A DNA stretch of 64,000 nucleotides from an uncultured Pelagibacteraceae bacterium (lineage in GTDB: Bacteria > Pseudomonadota > Alphaproteobacteria > Pelagibacterales > Pelagibacteraceae): the NCBI GenBank assembly GCA_902567785.1, contig CACFOR010000001.1, forward strand, positions 1 to 64,000, in the 5' to 3' direction. The position numbers and the translations under genes are program-made. Positions 34,829-44,005 of the stretch are shown one piece after another. Below the pieces are notes generated by a model, which was not told the DNA's origin, ran no database searches, and was given only the letters and a program-made list of their open reading frames with translations. The first letter of the stretch is position 1. The number at the start of each line of letters is the position of its first letter.

Positions 34829-35671
34829 TTAAATTGCTCCTTTTTTTTCTGAAGGTTCTAAAGCGTCATAATTCCAAAGTTTTTTACCCGCTACAACTTT
34901 AGTCATTCTAGTTACATCAAAATCAGATCCAATTTCAGCAACCTTAAGTTTTCTTCGTAACCAAAATATATCATCAGAGCTAAGTTTAGATTTTACAGCA
35001 TCACTTCCTAATGACTTAATTTTTCCACCAACAAAAATTGTTCCATCGTACATGGAGTCACCTAAATTTATACCTACATCTCCAAGAATAATTATTCTTC
35101 CTCTTTGCATCATAAAACCTGTGAATGCACCAGCATCTCCGCCCACTATGATAGTTCCACCCTTCATGTCTATTCCTGTTCTTGCCCCAACACTACCTTT
35201 ACAAATCAAATCACCACCTCGAATAGCAGCTCCAAAACAAGATCCAGCATTTTTTTCAATCATGACTTTTCCTGCCATCATATTTTCTGCACAAGACCAG
35301 CCAACTCTGCCAGTTATTCTTACTACAGGCCCATCAATGGAACCCACTCCAAAATATCCCAGAGATCCTTCAAAAATTAAATTTAATTTATTTAAAATAC
35401 CTACACCCAAGCTATGTTTACCCTGGGGATTTTTAACGACAACAGTTCCATATCCTTCTTTCATTAAAGCATTAAGTTTGTCATTAAGTTTTGCACACGT
35501 TAAATTTTTTGCATCGATTTCAGTTCTTTTGTTAAAATCAACATCGTAAGCACCATAATAGAAAAAATTTTCAGCTTCTTCAGGATTAAAAAAAACTTGT
35601 TGTGTTCTTCCCGTCAGAACTTCCTTGTGAAGACCCATTGATTGTGATTTAGAATTTTTTAAATTTGCCAT
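34829..35671 (-). CDS. mgsB: GXGXG-domain glutamate-synthase-like subunit
   Basis: A 280-residue right-handed beta-helix protein corresponding to the C-terminal GXGXG domain of glutamate synthase. Repeating Gly pairs are clear in GSVGARTGIDMKGGTIIVGG, FTGFMMQRGRIIILGDVG and NLGDSMYDGTIFVGG. It has no catalytic residues of its own and holds the amidotransferase and FMN subunits in place. The start overlaps the upstream amidotransferase gene by 13 bp and the end is one base from the FMN subunit gene, so all three are made together. Confidence 0.85.
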   Translation of the reverse strand: MANLKNSKSQSMGLHKEVLTGRTQQVFFNPEEAENFFYYGAYDVDFNKRTEIDAKNLTCAKLNDKLNALMKEGYGTVVVKNPQGKHSLGVGILNKLNLIFEGSLGYFGVGSIDGPVVRITGRVGWSCAENMMAGKVMIEKNAGSCFGAAIRGGDLICKGSVGARTGIDMKGGTIIVGGDAGAFTGFMMQRGRIIILGDVGINLGDSMYDGTIFVGGKIKSLGSDAVKSKLSSDDIFWLRRKLKVAEIGSDFDVTRMTKVVAGKKLWNYDALEPSEKKGAI

Positions 35672-36603
35672 ACTTTCACTTCTCCATCGTAAGGATCATA
35701 AGTATCAATTTCTTGCGGTAGCAAGGTTCTAATTGCTATCTCTTCTGAACCCATAGCTACCAGATCATCAGATTCATACAATACCATTGGTTTTGCAGCC
35801 ATTGTATCTTTTGCCATACCTAAAGAATCTTTTGTCGCAACAAGGTAAGTAAAAACTCCATCTAACTCTTTTAAAGAGTCTTTCATTCCATCTTTTAGCG
35901 CCACGCCTCTTCTCATTTTTTCCGCTAGATACACAGCAATAAGTTCTGAATCACATTCAGACATAAAACGCATTCCTTTATTTTCAAGCGCTCTTCTATT
36001 GTTCCAATAGTTTGTTAATTGTCCATTGTGGACTACAGAAACATCACTGAAAGGATAACCCCAAAAAGGGTGAGCTGAACGTATATCTACTCCAGATTCA
36101 GTAGCCATTCTTGAGTGCCCGATTGCATGAGTTCCTTTAATTTTATCTAATCCATATTGTTTAGAAACAACGCTAGCATCTCCGATATCTTTTACTAACT
36201 CTAAACTTTTTCCAAGAGATAGTATTTCTGTCATTTCCACGCTCTCTATTCTTTTAGAAAATTCCATTAAATCTTTGTTATATTTAATGCAATATCTAAA
36301 TGAGTATGGCGTTAACTGTGCATCGTTAACTATACTTCCCCCGAGATCTCTAATATGTTTATCTACTTGTTTTCTTCTTTCGTCGTAAACTGATTTATCT
36401 TCATTAACGGCAGAACTTCCTTCAGCAACGTTTTCTCCAACTTTGAAACGCATTATATAATCGCCTTGATTATTGCCTTGTCCATATAATGCAAATCCTG
36501 TTGAATCGGGCCCTCTATGTTTGAGAGCCTGCAACATATCTTGCAACTCTTTGCCAATATTTACAGTTTTCCCTTTATGAATTAATCCTGCTATTCCACA
36601 CAT
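35659..36603 (-). CDS. mgsA: Class-II glutamine amidotransferase subunit (MgsA/GlxB type)
   Basis: A 314-residue Ntn-type amidotransferase beginning MCGIAGLIHKG; removal of Met exposes catalytic Cys2. Further motifs are LKHRGPDSTGFALYG, HSRMATESGVDIRSAHPFWG and SVVHNGQLTNYW, as in PurF and glutamate synthase. It should hydrolyse the amide of glutamine or gamma-glutamylmethylamide and pass the released amine to the FMN subunit. A 20-bp gap separates it from the upstream glutamine-synthetase-like gene. Confidence 0.85.
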   Translation of the reverse strand: MCGIAGLIHKGKTVNIGKELQDMLQALKHRGPDSTGFALYGQGNNQGDYIMRFKVGENVAEGSSAVNEDKSVYDERRKQVDKHIRDLGGSIVNDAQLTPYSFRYCIKYNKDLMEFSKRIESVEMTEILSLGKSLELVKDIGDASVVSKQYGLDKIKGTHAIGHSRMATESGVDIRSAHPFWGYPFSDVSVVHNGQLTNYWNNRRALENKGMRFMSECDSELIAVYLAEKMRRGVALKDGMKDSLKELDGVFTYLVATKDSLGMAKDTMAAKPMVLYESDDLVAMGSEEIAIRTLLPQEIDTYDPYDGEVKVWQI

Positions 36604-36623
36604 AATTTACTTTCTTTTTATGA

Positions 36624-38093
36624 CTATGGTAAACAATCCAAATAGGTATCAAGATCCCACTGAGTAGTAGCGCCTAAGAATTTTTCCCATTCATCATTTT
36701 TATACCAATGAAAAACTTTGTACATTTCATCAGGCATCGCTGATTTAATCACTTCATCTTCAGACAGTCTGTCTAAAGCTTCTCCCAAACTTAATGGTAG
36801 TTTTTTGACATCTTTACCAGCTTTTTTAGCTTCATAAATATTTCTAGACTCAGGTTTCCCTGGATCTAATTTATCTGTAATTCCGTGATCAAAGGCTTTT
36901 AATAAACTTGCTCCCATTAAATATGGGTTATGCATTGAGTCTACCGATCTATATTCAAATCTTCCTGGAGCAGACACTCTAAGACCGCAAGTTCTGTTTT
37001 GATATCCCCAGTCAGCATATACAGGAGCCCAAAAACCTTGATCCCATAATCTTCTATAAGAATTTACTGTAGAAGAACCAATCGCTGTCAGTGCAGGTAA
37101 ATGTTTCATTACTCCTGCTATTGACAATAAACCAATCTTACCTGGTAACTGCATATCTTTTGTATCTGGCATAAATGTATTTGTTCCACCAGAAACATAA
37201 GTAAAGACATCATCAACACCTGGAAGTGATTTATGACCGAGTTTGTTTACTGAATCTTTTCCACCTTTCCATAAAGACATATTAGTGTGACAGCCGCTTG
37301 CAGAAACACCCATAAAAGGTTTAGTCATGAAGCAAGCGATCAAACCATGTTCTCTTGCAACTTGCGCACAGATTTGTCTATACGTTGATAGTCTATCAGC
37401 ATTTCTTAAGACATCATCATAAGTCCAGTTTAATTCTAATTGTCCCGGAGCATCTTCATGATCTCCTTGAATCATATCTAATCCCATAGCATTAGAATAT
37501 TCTATTACTTTCATAAAAACGGGTCTCAAGGATTCAAATTGGTCGATATGATAGCAATATGGTTTTGAAAAACCTTGTCCAGTTGGAGTGCCATCTTGAT
37601 TTTTAGTTAACCACATCATTTCTGGTTCAGTTCCTATTCTAAGCTGCATTCCATGTTTTTTCTTAAATTCATCATGAAAAATTCTTAAATTTCCTCTGCA
37701 GTCAGACGTTAAATGGCCACCTGGATTTTCTCTTTCTTCTCTATTTCTAAAACATGTACAATAAACTCTTCCAACTCTTTTATCCCAAGGTAATTGAACA
37801 AAAGTTTCTGGGTCTGGAATACCTACTAATTCTTTCGCTTCTGGGCCGTACCCAATATAATTTTTATGACGATCAGTAAATAAGTTTGCAGTAGCTCCAT
37901 AAACTAACTGAAAACCTTTTTCTGCTGTTCTTTCCCAGTGTGCTGCCGGTATACCTTTACCAACCACTCTTCCTGTAACAGATATAAATTGAAAAAATAT
38001 ATATGTTATTCCCAATTCATCAATTTTTTCCCTAACTTTTTTGACTAGCTTATCTCGCCCTGGTTTTGAAACGTGTTTTTCTAGATCTGTCAT
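36624..38093 (-). CDS. Glutamine-synthetase-family ligase (second, divergent copy)
   Basis: A 489-residue member of the glutamine synthetase superfamily, longer than the 29720 protein and only distantly alike. Motifs include GTEPEMMWL, QGDHEDAPGQLELNW, SASGCHTNMSLW and NRTCGLRVSAPGRFEYR, so the active site looks intact. It leads the mgsABC/glxBCD-type operon (20-bp gap), preceded by a GGGGGAG ribosome site. It may ligate an amine other than ammonia to glutamate, feeding the synthase that follows. GMAS activity here, with a different role for the 29720 gene, cannot be excluded. Confidence 0.8.
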   Translation of the reverse strand: MTDLEKHVSKPGRDKLVKKVREKIDELGITYIFFQFISVTGRVVGKGIPAAHWERTAEKGFQLVYGATANLFTDRHKNYIGYGPEAKELVGIPDPETFVQLPWDKRVGRVYCTCFRNREERENPGGHLTSDCRGNLRIFHDEFKKKHGMQLRIGTEPEMMWLTKNQDGTPTGQGFSKPYCYHIDQFESLRPVFMKVIEYSNAMGLDMIQGDHEDAPGQLELNWTYDDVLRNADRLSTYRQICAQVAREHGLIACFMTKPFMGVSASGCHTNMSLWKGGKDSVNKLGHKSLPGVDDVFTYVSGGTNTFMPDTKDMQLPGKIGLLSIAGVMKHLPALTAIGSSTVNSYRRLWDQGFWAPVYADWGYQNRTCGLRVSAPGRFEYRSVDSMHNPYLMGASLLKAFDHGITDKLDPGKPESRNIYEAKKAGKDVKKLPLSLGEALDRLSEDEVIKSAMPDEMYKVFHWYKNDEWEKFLGATTQWDLDTYLDCLP

Positions 38094-38182
38094 AAATCAA
38101 TCTCCCCCAAAGATTAATAAATTGAAATTAAATTTCTTAAAATTAGAAATATGTTAGCCGAAAAGTAAATACTCGTCCAGAT

Positions 38183-39526
38183 TTAGCTCCATGGAAATGG
38201 GCTACTAGATACAGGGTGCAACTCACCTTTCGCGTATCGATTGAATCTGAAAGGTTTAAGTAGACTGTTTTCTTTTCCAAGCAGCTCATCAGAAACAAGA
38301 TCTCCAACTCCTATCATTTTATATCCGTGGTTGGAATCTGCAATAAAATATACGTTTTCACAAAATTTATCAAAAATAGGGAATGAGTCTGGAGTAAAAC
38401 ATCCTAGTCCCCCAGAAGGACCTTTGTGATAAACTTTTATTTTTCCTTTAAATCTTTTTTGACAATGAGCTAGAGCAGAACACCACATATGAGCAAACTC
38501 CGGTGTCGTTTGATATTCTGGCGAAGCAGGTCCATAAGGATCAACTTTTACTTCATCAACAGGTCTAATTATTTTATAAGGAGCAGATCCACCTTGAATT
38601 CCTTTGAAGCTAAAATCTGGCTTGTAATATATTCCCCACATTTTGTCAGTTATTAAAGAGCCATCAACGTCAGAATATAAATGAGCGTCACTATCTACAT
38701 GAATTACAGGAGGCATTTTACCATCATCAGTTTTTTGCATATTCGGATCAACACCCAAAACACCTTCAGTCAACATCCAATATATCCACATTGGATAATC
38801 CTTATGAATTTTACCTTTTTCATCTTTGATTGATATTTTTTTAGGAAGTTCAAGCATATCCCAAAATCTTTTTACCCAAGGGCCAGCTCCGACAATTACT
38901 TGTTCACAATCGATTGTTCCTTTTGAAGTAACTACTCCAGTTACAGCTTTACTATTACTTCCTCTTTTAAAACCTGTAACTTCAGTCCCAGTTATAACTC
39001 TAACACCAAAACTTTCTGCTTTATTTGCTAAACCATAAATAGATGCAGTATTGTTTGCATACCCACCTCTTTTTTCGTGGAGTACTGAAGTAATTCCTTT
39101 TGCTTGCCAGTCATGAAACATATTTTTCATATATTTCATTGAGTCTTCTTTTCCTTCTATAAATTCAGATTCGTATCCAATAGTTTTCTGCTGATCATAA
39201 ATACTTGCCACGTCTTTATGCATGCTCTCTGGACTTATTTGCATGTAACCAACTGGATGATAGCTAAAATTTTTGGGGTCACTTTCCCACACTTTAACAC
39301 TATGCATCATTAATTCTCTCATGGCAGGCTGAAAATAATTATTTCTAACTACACCACAAGCAACCCCACTTGCTCCAGAGGCTATTCCACCTTTATCTAA
39401 AACAACAATATCGTTGTTAGAACCATTGCCATTTTTTTTTATTTTTTCTGCTAAATGCCAAGCTGTGCTTAATCCATGAATTCCAGCTCCAATAACTACA
39501 AATCTTGCTTTTTTTGGAAATGCCAT
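38183..39526 (-). CDS. DAO-family FAD oxidoreductase, sarcosine-oxidase-beta-like
   Basis: A 447-residue flavoprotein with FAD motif VVIGAGIHGLSTAWHLA at residues 10-26, the ASGASGVACGVVRNNYFQPA segment typical of sarcosine oxidase beta-type proteins, and a C-terminal PDSFPIFDKF and SNHGYKMIGVGDLV region. No signal peptide. Its ATG directly follows the tdm stop codon (no gap), so the two are co-translated. The natural substrate may be a methylated amine derivative such as N-methylglutamate or a Tdm product, which is inference from position. Confidence 0.85.
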   Translation of the reverse strand: MAFPKKARFVVIGAGIHGLSTAWHLAEKIKKNGNGSNNDIVVLDKGGIASGASGVACGVVRNNYFQPAMRELMMHSVKVWESDPKNFSYHPVGYMQISPESMHKDVASIYDQQKTIGYESEFIEGKEDSMKYMKNMFHDWQAKGITSVLHEKRGGYANNTASIYGLANKAESFGVRVITGTEVTGFKRGSNSKAVTGVVTSKGTIDCEQVIVGAGPWVKRFWDMLELPKKISIKDEKGKIHKDYPMWIYWMLTEGVLGVDPNMQKTDDGKMPPVIHVDSDAHLYSDVDGSLITDKMWGIYYKPDFSFKGIQGGSAPYKIIRPVDEVKVDPYGPASPEYQTTPEFAHMWCSALAHCQKRFKGKIKVYHKGPSGGLGCFTPDSFPIFDKFCENVYFIADSNHGYKMIGVGDLVSDELLGKENSLLKPFRFNRYAKGELHPVSSSPFPWS

Positions 39527-41872
39527 TTAAGCCTTTACCCTAGTTTTGTCAGGATCATAGAAGGGAAACCTAACAACTTTTGCTTTAATTCTTTTTTGAT
39601 GACCATCAATTTTACCTACTTCTACTTCTGTACCCATTTCAGAATATTTAACATCCATTCTGCAAAGTGCAATATTCTTATTTAGCACAGGAGATATCAT
39701 GCCGCTAGTTATTATACCAACTTGAGCTCTTCCTACGTGCACACAGTCACCATTAATAGCCTGTTCTTTTCCTATTAATTCAAGACCTACTAATTTTTTT
39801 TGAGGAGAAGCTTTCCTTTTTATTAAAGCTTCTTTTCCAACAAAATCATCTTCTTTAGTTTTTAAAGCGACAGAAAAACCAATACCAGCTTCAAACGGAT
39901 CAGTTTGATCACTAAATTCAAAACCACCAAAAATTAATCCCGCTTCAATTCTAACCATATCTAAAGCTTCAAGCCCCATTGGAGATATACCAAGATCTTT
40001 CCCACAATCCCAAACTTTATCCCAAACTTCAGGAGCATCTTTTGGATGGCACCATACTTCAAATCCTAGCTCACCAGTATATCCGGTTCTAGATACCATT
40101 ATCGGAGTTCCTAAATCATCACCAATTCTTCCAATGGTGAATCTAAACCATTGAAGTTCTTTTATTGTTGGTTGAACAGGTGGAGTCCAAACAAATTTCT
40201 CAAGAATTTTTCTACTATTTGGTCCTTGAACAGAAATATTATGAATTTGATCTGTCGAAGATTTTACCCAAGCTTTGTAATTTTTTTTCTTTGCTAACTC
40301 TCTTAACCATTCCCCGCCATATTCTTGACCACCAATCCATCTAAACATTTCTTTACCCATACGATAAATTGTTCCGTCATCTACCATACCTCCATGTTCA
40401 TAACACATAGCAGCATAGCTCACTTGTCCAATTGAAAGTTTTTTAACATTTCTTGTAAGAGCATATTGCATTAAACTTTCAGAATCTGGCCCAACTATTT
40501 CAAATTTTCTTAATGGAGATAAGTCAATTGCAATAGCTTTTTCCCTACAAGCGGTATATTCTTTAATGGTTCCATAATTTGTATAATTATTAGCTAACCA
40601 ATAACCATTATAGTCAATAAAATTCCTAGTAAGTTTGGAAGTTTTTTTGTGAAATCCAGTTTCTTTGGTTAATTTTGGCTCTGAATCTGTTTTCATTCTG
40701 AATGCTACCGCTTTTGAAAATTCTTTTTTCTTATCATAAACTCTAACAAAAATATCAGTTGGATCCCAGCCATTACAATCATCAATATCACTTGGGCACG
40801 CAGTAGTTCCACAAGTTAAGTCTTTTAATGCACGAAATAATACATAGTCTCCGGGTCTAGCCCAAGATTCACCACCAATCACAGCATTTTGTGCATTTGC
40901 GATAGTATTAAAAAAAAGATTTATAGCAGGCCAGCCTTTTCTTTTTTCAATCTCATATTTTTCTAAAGCCGCATTTAAATTATCTGAGCAGTTTGCATGA
41001 CCAAAATATCCTGCATCTGCATAATATTTTGAGGTACATGCTAGATTAAATGTATCATGTCTTCCTACGGTATCTCTTACTACTTCAAGCATTGGTTCTT
41101 GGTCTCTGTCAAAAAATTTTGAAAACAAACCAGGAGCAGGGTAGAGGGCCCCCATAAATGTTCTTGTGGTTAATGGATCTAATTCTCGTTCGATCCCCTT
41201 TTCTAATTTTGCAGTATCAAAAGCTAAAAAATCTGAACACTGTCTTCCAAATGGATTTATAATCTGAATATAATCTCCTTTTTTAACTTGGTATTCGATG
41301 GCCGTACTGTGTTTAATAAGTATTTCATTAATTGGATCCACAAGAGGCTCTGGAATATTTGGCTTATCTTTATATTTATTTGGTTTTGAACGTTCAATCA
41401 TTAAAAGCAAATCTGTTGGAGGATTTTGTTCTTCTATTTTCATAGCGTTGCCAGGAGCAGAAAATACACAGGTACATTTATCTTTAGAAACTAAATTTAC
41501 TTTTTCTCCTGCTTCAGAATCTTCACTAAATAAAACAGATGCTTTTGCTTTTCCTACATTTAAATTTTTTTTCTTTAAAGCGTTCGCTGCTTGAAAAGCG
41601 CTTTCACTTTTATCAGATAAAATTTTTTTTATATTTTTTGGATCGTGTTTTTCTTTAAGTCCTAGTAAACTACAGTCAGCTTTTCCATCTTTATTGAAAA
41701 CAATTATTTCACATTTTTGTTTTCCTTCGGTATCAGTTATTTGAATTTTGTCATTAGGATCTAGAGTAATTACAGAAAGCCCGCCACCTTTAATTAAGTA
41801 TCTTTCAACTCCTGGTGGTAGCGATCTCAATCCAGGATCTTTAATATCCATGCTAGTGAAATTTTTATCCAT
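39527..41872 (-). CDS. tdm: Trimethylamine N-oxide demethylase
   Basis: A 781-residue two-domain protein: an N-terminal DUF1989-type metal-binding region (residues to about 370, with KKGDYIQIINPFGRQCSDF, AGYFGHANCSDN and GTTACPSDIDDCNGWDP) and a C-terminal GcvT-like folate domain (LSIGQVSYAAMCYEHGG, SRTGYTGELGFEV). This architecture and length match characterised Tdm, which converts TMAO to dimethylamine and formaldehyde, the latter possibly caught on tetrahydrofolate. I took ATG 41872 over an upstream in-frame TTG. It lies between tmoX (divergent) and the flavoprotein gene. Confidence 0.92.
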   Translation of the reverse strand: MDKNFTSMDIKDPGLRSLPPGVERYLIKGGGLSVITLDPNDKIQITDTEGKQKCEIIVFNKDGKADCSLLGLKEKHDPKNIKKILSDKSESAFQAANALKKKNLNVGKAKASVLFSEDSEAGEKVNLVSKDKCTCVFSAPGNAMKIEEQNPPTDLLLMIERSKPNKYKDKPNIPEPLVDPINEILIKHSTAIEYQVKKGDYIQIINPFGRQCSDFLAFDTAKLEKGIERELDPLTTRTFMGALYPAPGLFSKFFDRDQEPMLEVVRDTVGRHDTFNLACTSKYYADAGYFGHANCSDNLNAALEKYEIEKRKGWPAINLFFNTIANAQNAVIGGESWARPGDYVLFRALKDLTCGTTACPSDIDDCNGWDPTDIFVRVYDKKKEFSKAVAFRMKTDSEPKLTKETGFHKKTSKLTRNFIDYNGYWLANNYTNYGTIKEYTACREKAIAIDLSPLRKFEIVGPDSESLMQYALTRNVKKLSIGQVSYAAMCYEHGGMVDDGTIYRMGKEMFRWIGGQEYGGEWLRELAKKKNYKAWVKSSTDQIHNISVQGPNSRKILEKFVWTPPVQPTIKELQWFRFTIGRIGDDLGTPIMVSRTGYTGELGFEVWCHPKDAPEVWDKVWDCGKDLGISPMGLEALDMVRIEAGLIFGGFEFSDQTDPFEAGIGFSVALKTKEDDFVGKEALIKRKASPQKKLVGLELIGKEQAINGDCVHVGRAQVGIITSGMISPVLNKNIALCRMDVKYSEMGTEVEVGKIDGHQKRIKAKVVRFPFYDPDKTRVKA

Positions 41873-41982
41873 ATATAGCAAGATTATATCAATACGCAAT
41901 TTCTACGCAATGTTCATTGACTCATCATGACCCAAACCATACAATTTTCTTATATAATATTAATATTATTATGGGGGAAAAT

Positions 41983-42921
41983 ATGAAAAAACTAATATCT
42001 CTTCTATCTGCAATAGTAATTTCTTTTGTTAGTTTCACAGGAATTGCTCTTTCAGCGGATAGTAAGAAACCCATTGTAATCCCGACACACAATTGGTCAA
42101 GCCAAGTTGTTATGGCTTACGTGATTGGTGGAATTTTTGAAGATATGGGAAACAATGTAGAATATGTCCCAGCTGACTCGCAAGCTGTTTACGAGTCAAT
42201 TCGTATTGGCGATGTAACTATATCGCACGAAGTTTGGGAATCTGCTTTTGGTAAATCATTTACTACAGCACTTGATAAAGGTGGTTTACTTGATTGGGGA
42301 GATCACGAAGCAAGAACTCTCGAAGATATGGGATATCCAAACTGGGTTGCTAAATTATGCCCAGGTCTTCCAGATTGGAATGCTTTAAAGAACAAAGATT
42401 GTGCTAAGAATTTTGTAACACCTGACTCAGGTGGAAAAGGACGAATGTTAGAAGGTCCGCAAACTTGGCACGGAGATTTAATTCCTCAAAGAATTGAAGC
42501 TTTAGGTCTAGGAGATCTTTGGACAGTTAAATTTGCTGGAAGTGCAGATGCGCTTTGGGCAGAATTAGCAGCAGCTAAAAAAGAAGGAAGAGGAACTATA
42601 ATATTCAACTGGACACCAAACTTTACAGATGGTGCTGGTTTTACATTTATAGACTTCCCTCCTTACACTGCTGGTTGTAGACCAGAAGATGGTGGAGACG
42701 GAAAATGCGGTTCACCAGATGGTTATTTGAAAAAGGCTGTAAATGCAGACTTTCCAAAAACTCATCCAAAAGCTGCAGCTATGTTCAAGAAGCTTTCATT
42801 TTCAACAGGTCAAATTGGTGCAATGGCAGCTTTAGTTGACATTGACAAAATGACTCACGAAGATGCAGCTAAAAAATGGCTAAAAGACAACAAAAAAGTT
42901 TGGAAAAAGTTTACAAAATAA
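41983..42921 (+). CDS. tmoX: TMAO ABC transporter, substrate-binding protein
   Basis: A 312-residue periplasmic OpuAC-type binding protein. The ATG at 41983 has a GGGGGA ribosome site and starts a clear signal peptide (MKKLISLLSAIVISF through ALSA). The mature part is Trp/aromatic-rich (THNWSSQV, EVWESAFGK, IIFNWTPNF), as needed for a cation-pi box holding a trimethylated nitrogen. It is divergent from tdm and upstream of the ATPase and permease genes. SAR11 members of this family bind several osmolytes, so glycine betaine or choline may also be ligands. Confidence 0.9.
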   Translation: MKKLISLLSAIVISFVSFTGIALSADSKKPIVIPTHNWSSQVVMAYVIGGIFEDMGNNVEYVPADSQAVYESIRIGDVTISHEVWESAFGKSFTTALDKGGLLDWGDHEARTLEDMGYPNWVAKLCPGLPDWNALKNKDCAKNFVTPDSGGKGRMLEGPQTWHGDLIPQRIEALGLGDLWTVKFAGSADALWAELAAAKKEGRGTIIFNWTPNFTDGAGFTFIDFPPYTAGCRPEDGGDGKCGSPDGYLKKAVNADFPKTHPKAAAMFKKLSFSTGQIGAMAALVDIDKMTHEDAAKKWLKDNKKVWKKFTK

Positions 42922-42948
42922 ACATTAGTAAAACTTAAGCTTTTGATA

Positions 42949-42985
42949 ATCTCTCCCGATATTATGTCGGGAGAGATTTTTTTTT
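42949..42985 (+). terminator. Rho-independent terminator after tmoX
   Basis: ATCTCTCCCGA (42949-42959) pairs perfectly with TCGGGAGAGAT (42967-42977) around a 7-base loop, and nine T residues follow. It lies 28 bp after the tmoX stop. It would let the binding protein be made in excess over the ATPase and permease, a usual arrangement for ABC importers. Confidence 0.93.
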
Positions 42986-43010
42986 ATATAATTTCGTGTA
43001 AAATGGAACA

Positions 43011-43385
43011 ATGAAAAAATATATATTTTATATAATTTTAGGTTTTTTAATTACGACTTCAGCATCAGCTCGAAAGACAGGTTGTGAAGGAAATTGTGTA
43101 GATGGTTTTGGTAAATGGACTTATACAGACAAAACAACTTATGAAGGGAATTGGGTTGGCACAAAAAAAAATGGACAAGGAACTGAAATTTGGCCCAATG
43201 GATATATTTATAAGGGAGAATTTAAAAATAGTGAGTGGAGTGGAAAAGGAATTTTAACTTTTCCAGATGGTTCAACTTACGAAGGAGAATGGGCCAATGG
43301 TTTCATGAATGGTGAAGGAAAGTTTACTTGGTCTGATGGAAAAGAGATATCAGGCACTTGGGTAAATGGAAAATTAAAGGAATAA
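43011..43385 (+). CDS. Exported MORN-repeat protein
   Basis: A 124-residue protein with an N-terminal signal (MKKYIFYIILGFLITTSASA) and four MORN-type repeats built on the pattern Y-x-G-x-W/F plus NG-x-G-x-G-x-(F/W), for example TTYEGNWVGTKKNGQGTEIW and STYEGEWANGFMNGEGKFTW. Two Cys follow the signal. MORN repeats mediate protein or lipid contacts. It is inserted between tmoX and the rest of the transporter genes, after the terminator; its link with TMAO uptake is unknown. Confidence 0.8.
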   Translation: MKKYIFYIILGFLITTSASARKTGCEGNCVDGFGKWTYTDKTTYEGNWVGTKKNGQGTEIWPNGYIYKGEFKNSEWSGKGILTFPDGSTYEGEWANGFMNGEGKFTWSDGKEISGTWVNGKLKE

Positions 43386-43391
43386 TCTAAA

Positions 43392-43943
43392 ATGTTGCAA
43401 GGAAGCAATTTAAACAAATTAAAAAAGTTACCCGAACCAGTTAAAAAATTTGGTGGTCTTGTTACTATAACATTTGTCGTAATTTTATCTTTTGCTATTT
43501 TAAATATTTTTTGGGGTGGAGGTGAAGAATTAATTGAAAAAATGAAAAAAGAAGAGGAGAGAATTGCAGAAGCAAAAAAACTAAGTGAACTGATTTCGAG
43601 CCTTCCATCAGGAGTTCTGGTATCCTTTGAAGGAACTGATGATCATAGATTGTCCGAAGAACAATACGAAGTAGTTTGCAACGCAACAAAAATTGTATCT
43701 CAACGTTCTGTTATGGGAGCTAATTTAATAAATTTTAAAGCTCATAAAATATATACTATCAACGGTAATAAAATTGATGAAACATTTGTTAAATGGGACA
43801 AAGAGAAGAATAAATGTTTTGCTGGTTTTGTTGTAAGCGGAAATAATGTTGGAGTAAATGAAACTATTACTGTTAGCGGAGAGGCTTTAAGTTTTTTTAA
43901 CACTGGAATTGATACAAGGGTTTATTTTATTAAAAATTTTTAA
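43392..43943 (+). CDS. Uncharacterised membrane-anchored 183-residue protein
   Basis: One predicted membrane helix (about residues 24-45, LVTITFVVILSFAILNIFWG) is followed by a charged, probably coiled-coil stretch (ELIEKMKKEEERIAEAKK) and a beta-rich C-terminal domain with two cysteines (residues about 91 and 140). No family recognised. The domain is probably periplasmic. It follows the MORN gene by 6 bp and precedes the transporter ATPase gene by 62 bp, so the MORN/183-residue pair looks like a small unit set within the transporter locus. Confidence 0.65.
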   Translation: MLQGSNLNKLKKLPEPVKKFGGLVTITFVVILSFAILNIFWGGGEELIEKMKKEEERIAEAKKLSELISSLPSGVLVSFEGTDDHRLSEEQYEVVCNATKIVSQRSVMGANLINFKAHKIYTINGNKIDETFVKWDKEKNKCFAGFVVSGNNVGVNETITVSGEALSFFNTGIDTRVYFIKNF

Positions 43944-44005
43944 GGAGGCAAAACAATAAATAGCGTGTATATTTATTTATATTTCGTATAACTTGTTAAA
44001 AGATT

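Noticed and set aside
35052-35549. Open frame antisense to the mgsB-type gene
   Set aside because: It lies wholly within a clear GXGXG-domain gene on the other strand; its composition mirrors that gene and it has no independent family signature.
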